This document shows, in pieces, positions 20,901-32,250 of a DNA stretch of 64,000 nt. The stretch covers positions 89,782,470 through 89,846,469 of the forward strand of contig OY986436.1 in NCBI GenBank assembly GCA_963920525.1. Direction: 5' to 3'. The first letter of the stretch is position 1; every line of letters starts with the position of its first letter. The notes under the pieces are model-generated. The model saw nothing but the letters and a program-made list of their open reading frames with translations, made no database searches and was not told the DNA's origin. A program made the position numbers and the translations under genes. Origin of the DNA: Dichetophora obliterata. Taxonomy: Eukaryota > Arthropoda > Insecta > Diptera > Sciomyzidae.

Positions 20901-22930
20901 TTTCAAAAATACTGATTATTAAGAAAAATCCGTACTAATCATGATTTAAGCTGAGTATTATATTTCATTAGTACACAACTGAGAAAATACACAGCTAACC
21001 CCAATATTAAATATTTAATAGGGGCGTTTACCATACACATTTTTTGACATTTTATTAATGTTTCAAAATATACAAAAATATATATTTGTGACAAAATGAA
21101 ATAGAAATTCTACGTTAACATATCTCTCGGTTTTTTCAATAACGTCACAATTAAAAAAAAATGATTTTTCAGTACAAGAATTTTATGTCTTAAGCAGAAA
21201 TTAAAGGAATCACAATATTTACTATGAAATTAAGTATATACAATATTTACAGTAAATATTTACAGAAATGTATTTACAATATTTAAATATTTAAATTGTA
21301 AAATATATGTAAATGTATATACAATTTAAATATTGTAAATACATTTCTGTAAATATTTACTGTAAATATTGTATATACTTCTTTTTATAATGTAAATATT
21401 GTACATATTGTACTTATATTGTAAATGCATTTTAGAAGAACAAAATGAGGTAAGTTTTAAAACACCAACAATTCAAAACCAAAACTGCAAAATAAATTCA
21501 TATGTATGTAAGACATTATTTTGCTTTAAAATGAATAAAAGATGAATTTGTTGATTTTTTTATTAATTGATTAATTTATTAAAAAATCTATAAATAAATT
21601 CATAATTCATAAAAAGATGAATTTATTGCTTCCTTTATTGATTGATTAATTTTATTAATTTATTAAAAAATCTGTTTGCTAAAAATAAAAACTTATTAAA
21701 TACCTTCACCTAATAGATTTTATACAAAATTTTAATAAAATCTCAAAATAAAAAAAAAAACAAGGAACTTTATGTCACCACAACAAATACTGTTTAAAGA
21801 AGGTAATTAAAATGAAAAAAAATATCTTTAAATATCAATACCATTTTTGGATTATTAAACAAACACAATTAGTTTTATATTTTGGATTTGAAAACACAAC
21901 AAAATACTTTCATAAATTTTAATGTTTCAAACTTTTAGATGGTATTTAATATTTTAAACACTTTCGTAAACATTCTGAGTTTGTTTAAAATGAAAAAAAT
22001 TTTCTAAATACCTGCAACAATTGACAGAAATTTGTATATATATTTTTACATAAAGAAAGTATATATATCTCATATATGTGTATATACTATGTAGCTTAAA
22101 AGTTATTTAAATCAATTTATAATAATTTGAAAAGAGGGAAATTGGTAAATTCATTTAATTTACCAAATGCAATGTAGCTAAAAAATTTAGCTTTAAATTA
22201 AAAAATTTCTTAAATCATTGTACCTGCAAGAACTAAAAGAAATTTATAGGTAAAGGTCAAATAAAAATATTATCATAATTTAAATAGCTGGAAATTTGTA
22301 AATTCATTTAATTTACCAAATCCAATCTAGTTAAAAAATGTTGCTTTAAATTAAAAAAATTTCCTAAATTCATAGTACCTGGAAATTGGTAAAAAATTTA
22401 GCTCAAATTAAAAAATTTGCTGAATTCATAGTACCTGGAAATTGGTAAAAAATGTAGCTTAAAATTAAAAAATTTCTTACCTGCAAGATTTAAAATAAAT
22501 TTATAGGTAAAGGGGGGCATAAAAATGTTCTCATCATTTAAAAAGATTGAAATTGGTTAATTCATTCAATTTACCAAATCCAATCTAGCTAAAAAATGTA
22601 AATATTCATATGAGTGCAAGATTCTTATAGGAAACAAAAAAAGTCATACCAAAGCGAAAAGAAACAATAGCAAACTATTTTCTTTTCGCTTCATCACACG
22701 CTTTCTATTTTCTATTTCTTCGCACTCATACAGCTCATACATCGCTAAGCGTCGCAACCACAAAGCTACGTCAGCTAAACAGAGCTGAGCAAAGTCAGCC
22801 GAAAAATTTCATTTTTATTTTCCTTCACATCCACTTTCGCTCAATCCTCATTGATTACAAATGTCTGCACAAACGCAACTGTGCAGAACTGATAACTCTT
22901 TACTACTCTTTGATTCAGAGTTGTCAACTA
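17929..22930 (-). mobile_element. Foldback element copy A (left end truncated)
   Basis: This is the reverse complement of 34522-39815 and lacks about 300 bases of the outer left arm. Its arms (17929-19120 and 21440-22930) mirror each other, with repeated blocks such as GGTAAATTGAATGAATT and GTACCTGGAAATTGGTA. The right terminus is ...ACTACTCTTTG at about 22919. The middle holds the same nested ~0.95 kb element (19217-20163) and the same long palindrome (21232-21380) as copy B. No transposase is recognisable; the open frames at 20461-20865 also occur in copy B but resemble nothing I know. Confidence 0.88.
19217..20163 (-). mobile_element. ~0.95 kb TIR element nested in copy A
   Basis: Recurs at 37267-38222 (inside copy B) and, independently, at 54302-55257. 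Ends are TAATGTAAGGTCCC and, reversed, TAATGTAAGTTACC, each followed by CCAAATAAGGCC. AATAAGGCC-like motifs are repeated near both ends and inside, as transposase-binding sites often are. A conserved 68-codon frame (19212-19418, minus) shows no known domain. Confidence 0.7.
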
Positions 22931-22934
22931 TGGC

Positions 22935-23215
22935 TGTGTGTCAATCAGTCGTGATAGGATAGAAAATATCAAGTTGAATAAAATTTGTGTGTGTTGAAAT
23001 AAATTTGTCTTTTTTGCTGTGTCAAATGGACGATGAAATTTTGACAATTACAAATTTTGACATTTCGGCCGTGTTTTAGCGCAAATATTTTATTTTATTT
23101 GCATTTTATCAATTTGCGACATATTTAATTCGAGAGCTTGTACTTGCTACATATTTCGTAAACTTGTAATATTGTAAACTTAAAAAACTGTTAAAAAATT
23201 AAAAAAAATGAACGA
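22935..23215 (+). mobile_element. Arm fragment of the 1.1 kb foldback family
   Basis: GGCTGTGTGTCAATCAGTCG to GTAATATTGTAAACTTAAAA matches the left arm of the foldback at 33005-34112 in the same orientation, with extra bases near 23030-23065. Only one arm is present. Confidence 0.65.
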
Positions 23216-24296
23216 AACAGCAGGCAAACAGAAAATATAGCATGCAAAGTGCTGTATATTTTACGCCGGCAATTCGGTTCATCCCCTCTAAAGCTGCGCA
23301 ACCGCTGGGATCTTGTAATTCTCTTTGCGTTGTTGTTGTAAATTTGCTAAGTAGTTATTGTTGTACTTTAATTTTTTGTGGATGTTTATTTGTAGCTACA
23401 GTCAGCATATGACATCGAACTAATTTTGAAAACAGTTTTTACATATGAATTAAAGAGTATCTATATATAATATTGGTAAATCTATTTGTTTTTAGTAAAA
23501 GTGTTACCGTATCGGTAATACATATATATATATGCATATATTTACATATTTACATATATATAGTTCATATACATGAACAATTTAGCTCATTGAGGAAATT
23601 TAAAGAATATTTATGTATATTTATTTAATAACAATTACGTATTAAACTTGAAAAATAATTAATATTTTCAGTAGTAATTGAATAACTAAGGTCTGCTTAT
23701 CCTAAGCATTCTATTTTTTAAAACTGTTTAGCTTAATTTCTTATATGGATTATATATAATTTGTAAGCTATAGATATTTCTTAATTTTAGAATATTCTAT
23801 TTTTAATATACAACGCAATATAGATATGGTGAACATGTATATTGTGTTAGTGTTATGATATAAATTGATATAAATAAGCTTTAATTTTTACTATTAATCA
23901 ATAATGAAATAATTTAAATAAATTACTTTAATTATATGTACTTTTGATATGGTAACACTTTTGCTTAAAAGAAATAGTTTCAGTAATATATAAAAAAATT
24001 AATAAATTGTTATAAGCTCTTAACAAAAATAATTCTAATTTCATATGCCAACTGTAACTACACGATTAGAATTCACAACACCTACAAAAAATTTCCGGCT
24101 AACTGCGCCAACAACAATTACCAAGGAAATCTACAAACAAGGACGCACAGAGAAGAGCAAGATCAGAGCGGAACTTTTAAAACTTTTTGATTTCATCCTA
24201 CATGTAGGACGGGCTGCAGTATGAGCTTTCGCACATCCTACATGTCCGTTCGACCTGTCAAATCCATCCTACATGTAGGATAGTCCGAAGCCCCCT
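23216..24296. other. Intergenic DNA, AT-rich
   Basis: No gene. 23500-23580 is a run of TATATA/CATATA. 24195-24285 carries three copies of ATCCTACATGT, related to the segment at 17740-17925. Confidence 0.4.
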
Positions 24297-24427
24297 ATTA
24301 GCATGAAAATTCTTATATAGCAGTAAGGCGGTCCGCGGCAGGACAACGTCTTCCAGGGAATACTAATATTTTATGTATAGGTTTTCGCTTCGGTCGGCAG
24401 TCTTCTCACTGCTATACTTTTTTTTTT
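24297..24427 (+). repeat. RNA-like dispersed repeat, copy 2
   Basis: Second copy of the 13379-13508 sequence. The bases in the loop of the GCAGT...ACTGC hairpin differ (TCTTCTC here, CCCCTC there) while both stem arms are kept. It ends in ten T, immediately before the LINE remnant. Confidence 0.45.
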
Positions 24428-24429
24428 AG

Positions 24430-26700
24430 AAAGGAACGGAAATTCTTGAAGAGGTCAGAAAAAATGCAGAATTTTTTCCAGAAAAGAATGCGCTATTAGT
24501 GGAGCAATTTTGTGAATCGTTGTAATAGACAGAGACGAAGAGCTACATGTTACTTTGTCAAGAGAAAATGTATCACAACCAGTGCTGTGGAAGATAAAGT
24601 TTTCAAGATTCAGATCTTTCCCTGCAATATTAAAATACATAATTTCTGTTTTGTCACTCAAAATAAGTTTGTAGTCCGAAAACTAGTGTCTTAAGAGACT
24701 TAGGTCGTGATTGATCTCAGCCACAAGATTAAAAACTGTATCACATTCGTAAGACCAGGCCATATCATCAGCAAAGGCTATTGTTTTACTAGAAAAAGAC
24801 TGCAAGAATATGGAGTTTATGTAGATTAAAAACAAAATAAGACTCAAAACAGGACCTTGGGGAACACCAATGTTAATTTTTAAAAAGGAGCTAAATTTAT
24901 TATTTAGTTTCACTCTTTGCTGTCTATTAGATAAATAGAATGTTAACCAATCATGGAAGAAGCCTCTGAAACCACATTTAAATAATTTTGATAGTAAAAT
25001 GTCATGACTGACGGTGTCAAAGGTGATAGTAATATCAATGAAGAGAGAAGCTAGTTTTTTTTTTTAAGCCATTATAGATGTTGGAGCAAACTTTAGAAGG
25101 GCGTCTTCGGTAGACCTTCCTGCCCTAAAATTAAATATAGAATCATTAAAAAATTTATTCTAGTAAGGAAGCTTAACATTCTTGTCTCAACTGTTTTTTC
25201 AAAGATTTTAGAAAACGTTGGAAGCAGTGAAATTGGCCTATAATTATTAAATTAAGACTTATCACCTTTCTCAAACAGGAATAATTTCAGCACACTTTAA
25301 CTGGTCAGGAAAAATTCCGGCACTTATGCTTTTGTTAAAAATATGGCAAAGTACATCCAAAACATTAAAAGTTATATTCTTTAAAAAGATGTCAGAGAAA
25401 CAACCATCCGTGGCCGAATGAGAATTTTTTAATGGCAGGACAATTTTATATAGCTCAAAAAAGATATAGGCTCAAAAAATTTCTTTATCCAAACACTCAC
25501 ATTTTATATTCCTTAGACCATTTTCCACAATAGCGGAATTACCAAAGGAGGCAAAGAATTTGTTAAACGCATTTGCTTGTTCAACAGAGTTGCTAACCAC
25601 TTTACCATCAACTACCAAATTTTCAATTTGATCGATATGATTAGATCTATTTAATGTTATTAACTAAATTCCATTCTCTTTTTACGTTACCTTTAATTTT
25701 ATCAAATTCATTAATATAATAGATAATTTTAGATAAGCATCTGTAACTTTTTTTAAGATTGATATCGTTAGGATTTTTGGATACTTTTTTGTATAATTTG
25801 TTTTTTTAATCTATATTTGTTTTAAGAAAAAATGAATCATTGCTTATTAAAACCTTTGTTGAACGTGGTACATTTAAAAAGCTAAGTCATGTTTTACAGT
25901 GATCAGAAAACTTAAGTCAGCCACAGAGCTAAGGACAGACAAGCATGACAATCTTGACCTAAAAAAATATGATCTATGCAAGTTGCCGATATATCCGAAT
26001 ATCTAGTTGCTTGATTTATGCATGATTCTTAACCATACGAAGATAACAAGGACAAGTAAGTGTCCGTAATTACAGATTCCTGCATTATGTCCAAATTCAT
26101 ATCACCTAAAAGAACACAATTAGTTGATTGTTTAGCGGAGACTAAACTTTGCAAATCATCAAAGAACACGCCACTATTCAAGTTAGCATGAAATCTAAAA
26201 ATACAGATAAACGGAACTTGTTGATTACCAATGGAACCATTTAATTTCAAAACATCAAAACTACAAAGTTTTATGGAACACGAATCACAACTTAAACTCA
26301 TTGAAACAAAAGCACTTACACCACCAGCTGCATAGTCATTGTTTCATGTTGCAAGGAACCTGTAACCAAGAATATTAAAAAACGCGACTTCGTCGTCATA
26401 AATCCATGTTTCAGTAAGAAAAATTATGTCTGGTTTATTAATAAAAGACTCCATGTGCAATAAGAAGTGATCAAAATTGTTCCTCATACTACGAATATTT
26501 TGGTGTATCAAATAAAAATCTTTAGAATTCTTTGGGTGTAAAGAGACGTTATTAAAGTTTACGGAACTACAATTAGCCGGAAAAAGGTTGAACAAGTTTG
26601 TTTGCGAATCAACGTTAGCAGCCATATTAAATAATTTTTTTTTTAAATCATCAAAGATGTTAATCACTACAACATTCTGACCTTCCTCTTTCCGGATCAA
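24430..26700 (-). pseudogene. LINE ORF2 relic: endonuclease and reverse transcriptase
   Basis: Read on the minus strand. The APE-type endonuclease is at 26540-26035: HQNIRSMRNNFD, PDIIFLTETW and, later, LLGDMNLDIM. RT pieces follow at 25250-24470: an RPISLLP-like start near 25230, an AGRSTEDALLKF-like segment near 25110, GVPQGPVLSLILFLIYIN near 24850 and FADDMAW (catalytic DD) near 24775. Several frameshifts and stops separate these blocks. Motifs suit the Jockey/CR1 group of non-LTR retrotransposons (family knowledge). The 3' end is lost at about 24430. It is dead. Confidence 0.85.
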
Positions 26701-26759
26701 GACTTCCTATTTCTAACCCAACGAAATTTGTACTGCCTATCTTTTTTTTATTTTTTGAG

Positions 26760-27002
26760 CAGACTGAAAAAGATTTTTTGAAAATTTAGACAAACCATCA
26801 TAAATACAAATTGTTTTACCGTCTTCATGACCAAACAACCCTGAACATAGTTTTTTTATTATATTTTTGCTTTTTAACCATTACTTCTAACACAAAAGAG
26901 AAACAAATTTATCACATAAAATGTCAGTACACAAGTTTTGGCTAAAAGCCCTAGTGTTATTATTTTTTTTTACATAGCAAATATCAATGCTCTTCACAGA
27001 TA
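26760..27002 (-). pseudogene. LINE ORF1 relic, C-terminal part
   Basis: Minus-strand fragments (VKSIDICYVKKNNNTRAFSQ and ICIYDGLSKFSKNLFQSAQ) look like the C-terminal half of a LINE ORF1 protein, with frameshifts. It lies just upstream of ORF2 in reading direction and is cut at 27003 by the Tc1 element; its continuation is at 28619-28685. Confidence 0.6.
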
Positions 27003-27004
27003 TA

Positions 27005-28617
27005 CAGTACCGTGCATAACCGAGCAAATGTTTAGGAATATAAATGTATGGATCTGTAAAAATATTAATAAGCAACCAAATTCTTAAAAACATTTTGCAT
27101 TTTATTCGTTCCTTAATTCTAACAAAAATATTCTACAAAATAACTTAAAAGACATATATGAAAAAGAAATAAAAAAGAAACTTCAGATAATCTCCATATG
27201 CTCAGTTTTGCACGTTTCGCAAACATGAGAAATACTAATTTTTTCAGTATTTGGTCCACAGTCCTTTGTTTTTAATGACGCTTTTAACACGTTTGGGCAT
27301 GCTTTCCACCAGATTCTGAATAAAGTTGTCAGGAATTTGGTTCCACTCATACTGCACACGACACCATAGTTCTTCCATGTTCTCAGGAGCTCTTTGATAT
27401 TTTCCCAGCCGCCTTTTCATTATTGCCCACAAATTCTCAATTGGATTGAGATCGGGCGATTGTGCGGGCCACTCCATTACCTTAAAATTTTGCCGGGATA
27501 GCCATTCCTTAACTATTTTAGCGCTGTGTTTGGGATCCCCGTCCTGTTGAAAAATGACTTCTGCTTCGGGGTAGGCGCTCAAGTCTACGAAATCTGGCAA
27601 ATTGTTTTGCAAAATATTTAAGTAGTCTTCTTTTTTCATTATACCACTTATTTTAACTAGTGGACCAATATGCCACCATGTGAAGCAACCCCACACCATC
27701 AAACTGCCTCCTCCATGTTTCAGTTTGCTTCACATGATGCCTTTGGATGCTTTCTTTAGGTCGGCGCCAGTAATAACTTATCCCATCGGATTGAAAACGG
27801 TTAATCTTCACTTCGTCCGACCAAATTACGCGCTTCCAGTCCTCAACGCTCCAATTTTTGTGACTTTTGCAAAAAGCTAGACGTGCTTCTTTATTTTTTG
27901 TCGACAAGGCAGGTTTTTCTTTTTGATAGCTGATTCCAAGCCCATTCTTTGCAAAGCTCTACGCGCGGTCCACTCACTAACTGTCTTGTTTAAGAACTCT
28001 GTAGCCTTCTAAGGTGTCGTCGAACTATTTTTTCGCATTTCCCGTGCCATTATACGTGCATCTGAGTCTGACAGTAGTTTAGGTCGTCCTCCAACATTCG
28101 GCGCATGTACAACATTTCGTCGCTTCTGAACATTAACTACTGTGCGTTGGCTTACATTTAATTTTTCCGCTATTATCTTGAAGAATTCCCACCTTCAGCC
28201 AATGCCACGATGCTATTTTTTAATTCAATACGTATTTTTCTCATACTTTTCATTCACAAGCAATTATCTAGCTTCAAACACTTTTCTACAACTAACATCA
28301 AAAGTTAAACGCGAGCAAAGTTCATATGTAACATACAAAAGTAATAACGGTAAATATTTTCTCGTTTGTTCGGTGTAACGGTTCTTCTAACTTTATGTGT
28401 GCGAAACGTGCAAAACTGAGCATATGGAGTTTCTCTTGTGTTTCTTTCTTATTCTCTTTTTCATACTTGTCTTTTAAACTTTTTTCTAGATTTTTTTTGT
28501 TGGAATTAAGTAACGAATAACATGCTAAAAGTTTAATTGAATTTGGTTGCGTATTAATATTTTTACAAAGCCTTAAATATATATTCCTAAACATTTGCTC
28601 AAATATGCACGGTACTA
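27005..28617 (-). mobile_element. Tc1-type element inside the LINE
   Basis: 1613 bp between TA dinucleotides. Outer TIRs start CAGTACCGTGCAT and continue GAGCAAATGTTTAGGAATAT on both ends. A second inverted pair, CATATGCTCAGTTTTGCACG, lies inside (about 27199-27230 and 28396-28430), giving the double inner/outer arrangement known as IR/DR. The rightmost base of the TIR is changed. Confidence 0.9.
27244..28244 (-). pseudogene. Tc1 transposase (DD34E), frameshifted
   Basis: The minus-strand start is near 28244 (MRKIRIELKN). The N-terminal helix-turn-helix half has stops and shifts (for example a TAA soon after LAEGGNSS). The piece at 27907-27690 holds WSVEDWKRVIWSDEVKIN, with the first catalytic Asp. 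The final 152-codon piece (27702-27244) is clean: MMVWGCFTW, VIFQQDGDPKHSAK (second Asp), WPAQSPDLNPIENLW (catalytic Glu), ending GLWTKY. A frameshift at about 27690 separates the last two. It cuts and pastes DNA at TA sites when intact; this copy cannot. Confidence 0.92.
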
Positions 28618-28618
28618 T

Positions 28619-28685
28619 ATTTAAATTTAACCCATTAGCAAATAAATTTAGCGCACAATCGAGAGCATTGCTATTATCAACTTTA
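28619..28685 (-). pseudogene. LINE ORF1 relic, middle piece
   Basis: Encodes DNSNALDCALNLFANGLNLN on the minus strand, caught between the Tc1 element (27005-28617) and the MITE (28686-29034). Its content continues the ORF1 pieces on either side, which shows both elements landed in one LINE. Confidence 0.6.
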
Positions 28686-29034
28686 CGGGACGTCTCGACA
28701 AGCAATGATTCATTGCTAATCGAGACCACTCAATTGCCATGGTTGGCAATTCATGGCGAGCAATATTGCTTTCCATGTATTGCAAAGCAATGAGCTGTAT
28801 TTTTTCTTGTTTGACAGCCATTTTTCATTTTTCTCCAAAATTTTAAATGTGTATATCTATAAAAATCAAGTAGCGTGCAGAATAAATTTATAAAATAATG
28901 AATTTATATAATAAATGATAAAATTATATGTTGATTTCGTAACATGACAAAACCCACCCTTGAAATATTGCCATTGCTTGCAATGGAATTTAACAGATGG
29001 TAAGCAATGGCTAATAGCCTGTCGAGACGCCGGG
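28686..29034. mobile_element. 349-bp MITE inside LINE ORF1
   Basis: Bounded by TA (28684-28685 and 29035-29036). TIRs are CGGGACGTCTCGACA and, reversed, CCCGGCGTCTCGACA. The interior repeats GCAATG/CATTGC many times. No coding capacity. Confidence 0.78.
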
Positions 29035-29036
29035 TA

Positions 29037-29500
29037 AGGTACGCCAACGATTTCAATGCATTTTTCTAAATGTTTGTTTTGTAAAAAATTTACTTCTTGT
29101 TGGAGGTCCTTGACTCTTTCCAAAAGTTATTGTTTATCATTTTGAAGGTCATGAATTCATAGAAAGAGCGTTTGCATTTACGTTTTTTAGAGCGACGATT
29201 TCATTGTACACCATTTCTAAAGATATGACTTTCTCTATGCTTGCAGTTGGTTGAGGTGTATGTTTTTATTGTTGTTGTTGCTGTTGCTGATTTTGTTGTT
29301 GTATTTGAAGAAGATGTTGGTTTTGTTTGATGTGCATTGGATCCTCTCTTGTAGCACAGCTATTTTGCTGGGAGTGAAATGACAGCATCTGATTAAAGAA
29401 AGATGACTCAGTTTGAGACATATGTTGATGATTTAAAATAGGTTGTTGTTTTTGCTGTTGATGTTGTATATCAACATCTTATAGTTAGTTGTTAAATATT
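29037..29500 (-). pseudogene. LINE ORF1 relic, N-terminal coiled-coil part
   Basis: On the minus strand, MSQTESSFFNQMLSF starts near 29424, followed by a Gln-rich run near 29275-29330, a TAA, then SIEKVISLEMVYNEIVALKN and, after a frameshift, LLERVKDLQQEVNFLQNKH and IEIVGVPYP. The coiled coil followed by EIVGVP is typical of ORF1 RNA-binding proteins of LINEs. The protein is broken by stops, one frameshift and the MITE. Confidence 0.62.
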
Positions 29501-29917
29501 TGTTCATCTGAAAGATAATTTTTAACCGAATCTACCTACCGAATCGACAAATAAAAATAAAAATTACAAATGAAGTAAGTTCAAATGCTTGAATCATCAA
29601 AATAAAACAAATACGATGCGGAGATAGCTCTTAAATACGGTTATGTTAAATTCACCTTACGCATATGTTTGCACACAATACTATGTTTTTTGAAGACAGT
29701 CATGAGGGAAATAACCTATCCAATTTCTGTGCCAAAATAAACAACAAAGAATAAGTATAGCGAATATCAACGAATTATAATGCAAAAATTAACATTTTAA
29801 ATTAATATGAACATTCTTTAAAATTTATTAGTTTATTTAAAATTAAAATAAAAAAGAGTAAAACTCTGTTGTGGCCTCACGAGTTAAAATTTTAAACAAA
29901 CTCATACTTAAAACATA

Positions 29918-30162
29918 TCACAATTCAATGAGCGGTTGGCTTTTAAGCTCCCTCTGAGCCTGATACTCTAGTACGTCTTTCATCACCAACTGACGAAATC
30001 TTTCGTGTAGCTGCTCGAAGTTTGTGTTGTTGGAACTTCGCATTAAAAAGGCCAAAGGTGTTGATAATACGTTTGTCTTGGTATTTGGATGCTGATAGAA
30101 TTCTTGCTGACTATTGACTTGTGGTATACCCCTGGGCGGAGGTAATGGACTTCTTTCAGCAC
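29918..30162 (-). CDS. Possible terminal exon of a host gene
   Basis: An open frame on the minus strand follows a good 3' splice acceptor (TTATTTAAATTTTCAG directly before 30162) and ends TGA at 29920-29918. It encodes about 81 residues with a Pro-rich start (ERSPLPPPRG), a Gln/Asn-rich middle and a hydrophilic helix-prone end (LHERFRQLVMKDVLEYQ). It is not low-complexity and shows no transposon motif. I cannot name the protein and see no upstream exon in the window. It could equally be a long chance frame. Confidence 0.35.
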
Positions 30163-30239
30163 CTGAAAATTTAAATAATCTGTATCCATTAACTGGGAAA
30201 ATGCAGCATAGTTTTTCAAAATCGTAATATATCATCATC

Positions 30240-31078
30240 TAAACATAAATGCTGTTGAACTCTAGACAAAAATACAGTCGTTTCTGCTGATAAGAAAGAT
30301 AACGAACGAACAAGGCGCAAATCAATGAGCTACTGATTAAAAAATGTGAACAAAACTGCTTATATTAAACTTAACGTTCGCATTGACGAAACCAATTTGT
30401 ACGCTACTTAATGAGTATCATATACATAAAATAATCTCATATGAGAAAATGTGGAAAAGTAATCTAATCCAAAAACATAAAAAATCGATGTTCAATTGAC
30501 TTGCAAATTTGAGTTTCGCGATAGTATGTATAAGAAAAAACTTTGAATTTCAAAGCATTGCAAAATATGATATGGGTTGGTTGGACCAATTCCCGCATTC
30601 TAAAATGTACTTTTGTAAAAATTTCTCTTTGCATATTGGTTTAAATAATGCAAATATTTTATGATGACACTTTTAAAAATTATTTAAATATCAAAACTAG
30701 AACCTATTATTGTTAACTATAGAAAGTATTATTAAAGTTACAAGCTCAACTTATTCTTCAACATTTGATCAAATTTAAATTAAATTAAATTAAATCTTAT
30801 TTTTATTTATTTTATTTATTTGACAGATCTTTCAATTATAAAAACTATTTAAAACTTTATGTAACTTTTTCCATTACCAGACTAGTTCCAAGATCCCAGG
30901 ATTAAAATTTAAAATTCCGGAAATCCCGGGATTACTAAAACGTCCCAAAATTGCATTATCTTATTGTAGCGCTCGTCTATACTTTTATAACTATATACTA
31001 TACTTGACGCTTAAACATCAAATAGCAGAGCTACCGAAAAAAAGTCGAAATAGGAACATCTATTTAACAAAACCAGCG
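30240..31078. other. Intergenic or intronic DNA
   Basis: AT-rich, no gene recognised. If the exon at 29918-30162 is real, this would be its intron. 30885-30960 contains repeated ATCCCGGGATT-type motifs, also seen near 13816-13850. Confidence 0.35.
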
Positions 31079-31211
31079 TAGCAGTAGAAGGTAGGTGCAA
31101 TTCGGAGAGAAAAAAACGAGAGAGCAAAACTAAGGCGTAGGTACAGTGTCACCAATTGAAAACTCAGATTTTCAGACGGGTTCTGCATTTCACCTCCAAG
31201 TGAAAGTGAAA

Positions 31212-31526
31212 TTAAATCATAATTGAATTCGATATTTGGTAGTCTACATGGTTTAAACCACCACCAACTAACAGCTGATTTCTGTAGTGGAGAAAATAAG
31301 CAAAAAGTGAAAAGTCAAACAAATATCGATACGTCCGTTCCGCATTCTGCCAATTGTATTCTGCTTCAATTTTTAACCATGTTTTCTCCTTCTCATCCGC
31401 ATGATAGTTATCGGATTTTTTTAATTCAATTATGTGTTTGTATTTGTTCACTATTTCCAAAAGAAAATCATTTCCATTTGATGAGAAATAAGCACATCTC
31501 TCATTTTCACTTTGTGTCGCATCCAT
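31212..31526 (-). pseudogene. Myb/SANT-like domain fragment of PIF/Harbinger type
   Basis: On the minus strand the first ~55 codons read FLLEIVNKYKHIIELKKSD, then EKEKTWLKIEAEYN, the first two helices of the Myb/SANT-like domain found in Harbinger accessory proteins. The rest of the frame does not resemble the family, so the fragment is truncated within the domain. Harbinger elements encode such a protein next to their transposase (family knowledge); none of the transposase is seen here. Confidence 0.6.
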
Positions 31527-31629
31527 TGTTTTTTCAATTGTGCAAAAGAAAATAATTTAAAGTAAATGTCACAAACATATGTTTTATACAGTGCTGCCAC
31601 ATTTTTTTTACAAAATTGCAGCACTTACC

Positions 31630-31775
31630 AGCCAGTTACAAGTTCAAGTTTCTGTTCAAGTTTCCTTTCAAGTTGCAACACACTCACACTTTTTTAGTGT
31701 AAACACAGTAAAAATGTATTAGTGTGTTGCAACTTAAAAGGAAACTTGAACAGAAACTTGAACGTGTAAATGGCT
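31630..31775. repeat. Hairpin element with ~54-bp arms
   Basis: The left arm holds GTTCAAGTTTCTGTTCAAGT and continues to GTTGCAACACACT; the right arm mirrors it with only a few mismatches, around a loop of about 40 bases. Arms contain an internal CAAGTTTC repeat. Probably a very small foldback MITE. Confidence 0.75.
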
Positions 31776-31923
31776 GCAAAGCATTGTGAAACCCAAATCA
31801 TGAAAAGTTTTAGTTAACTATCAGCCTTTAGTTAGTTACCCAATTAGTTAATTAATGGTCGTGAAACTGGCCCTGAAAACATAAAATTTACACATTTTGA
31901 CATTGCCTATGCCTTTGTTATTA

Positions 31924-32188
31924 GAGTATTCACGATTCAGTGCACTTGCCTGTGCAGTTGAGGACTTGTGCACTTTACAAAAACAAAATACACGTATGTC
32001 AAAAATCTGCACAAGTGCTTTTCTACTATTACCTTAAACTTGAGGACTTGAGCAGTTGTGCACTTGTGTGCATTGAACAATTTTGACAGCTTTGAAATAG
32101 TGATGGTAGTGTGTTCACGAAAACCTAACTGCACAATCCCTCAATTCCTCAACTGCACTGGCAAGTGCGCTGAATCGTGAATACCCCT
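31924..32188. mobile_element. 265-bp MITE ending GTATTCACGATTCAG
   Basis: Inverted ends GAGTATTCACGATTCAG and GGGGTATTCACGATTCAG continue with GCACTTGCC and CAGTTGAGGA on both sides. A TA or TAG duplication is possible at the borders. Non-coding. Confidence 0.72.
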
Positions 32189-32250
32189 AGTCTTTGTTGT
32201 TGATTTGTAGTTGGAGAGAGAGTGTTTCTAGTGTACCTACCAGAGATCTG

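Larger units (their letters stand above)
31079..32250. mobile_element. Composite element with arms related to the 16361 MITE
   Basis: The left arm (GGTAGGTGCAATTCGGAGAG at 31091, then AAAAACGAGAG) and the right arm (GTTTCTAGTGTACCTACCAG near 32224) match the two ends of the element at 16361-16826. Between them lie a Myb/SANT-like fragment and two smaller hairpin or TIR elements. No clear target duplication. Confidence 0.5.

Noticed and set aside
16353..32250. Treating 16361-16826 and 31079-32250 as ends of one giant element
   Set aside because: Each has its own pair of mirrored ends, and 16361-16826 has its own 8-bp duplication.
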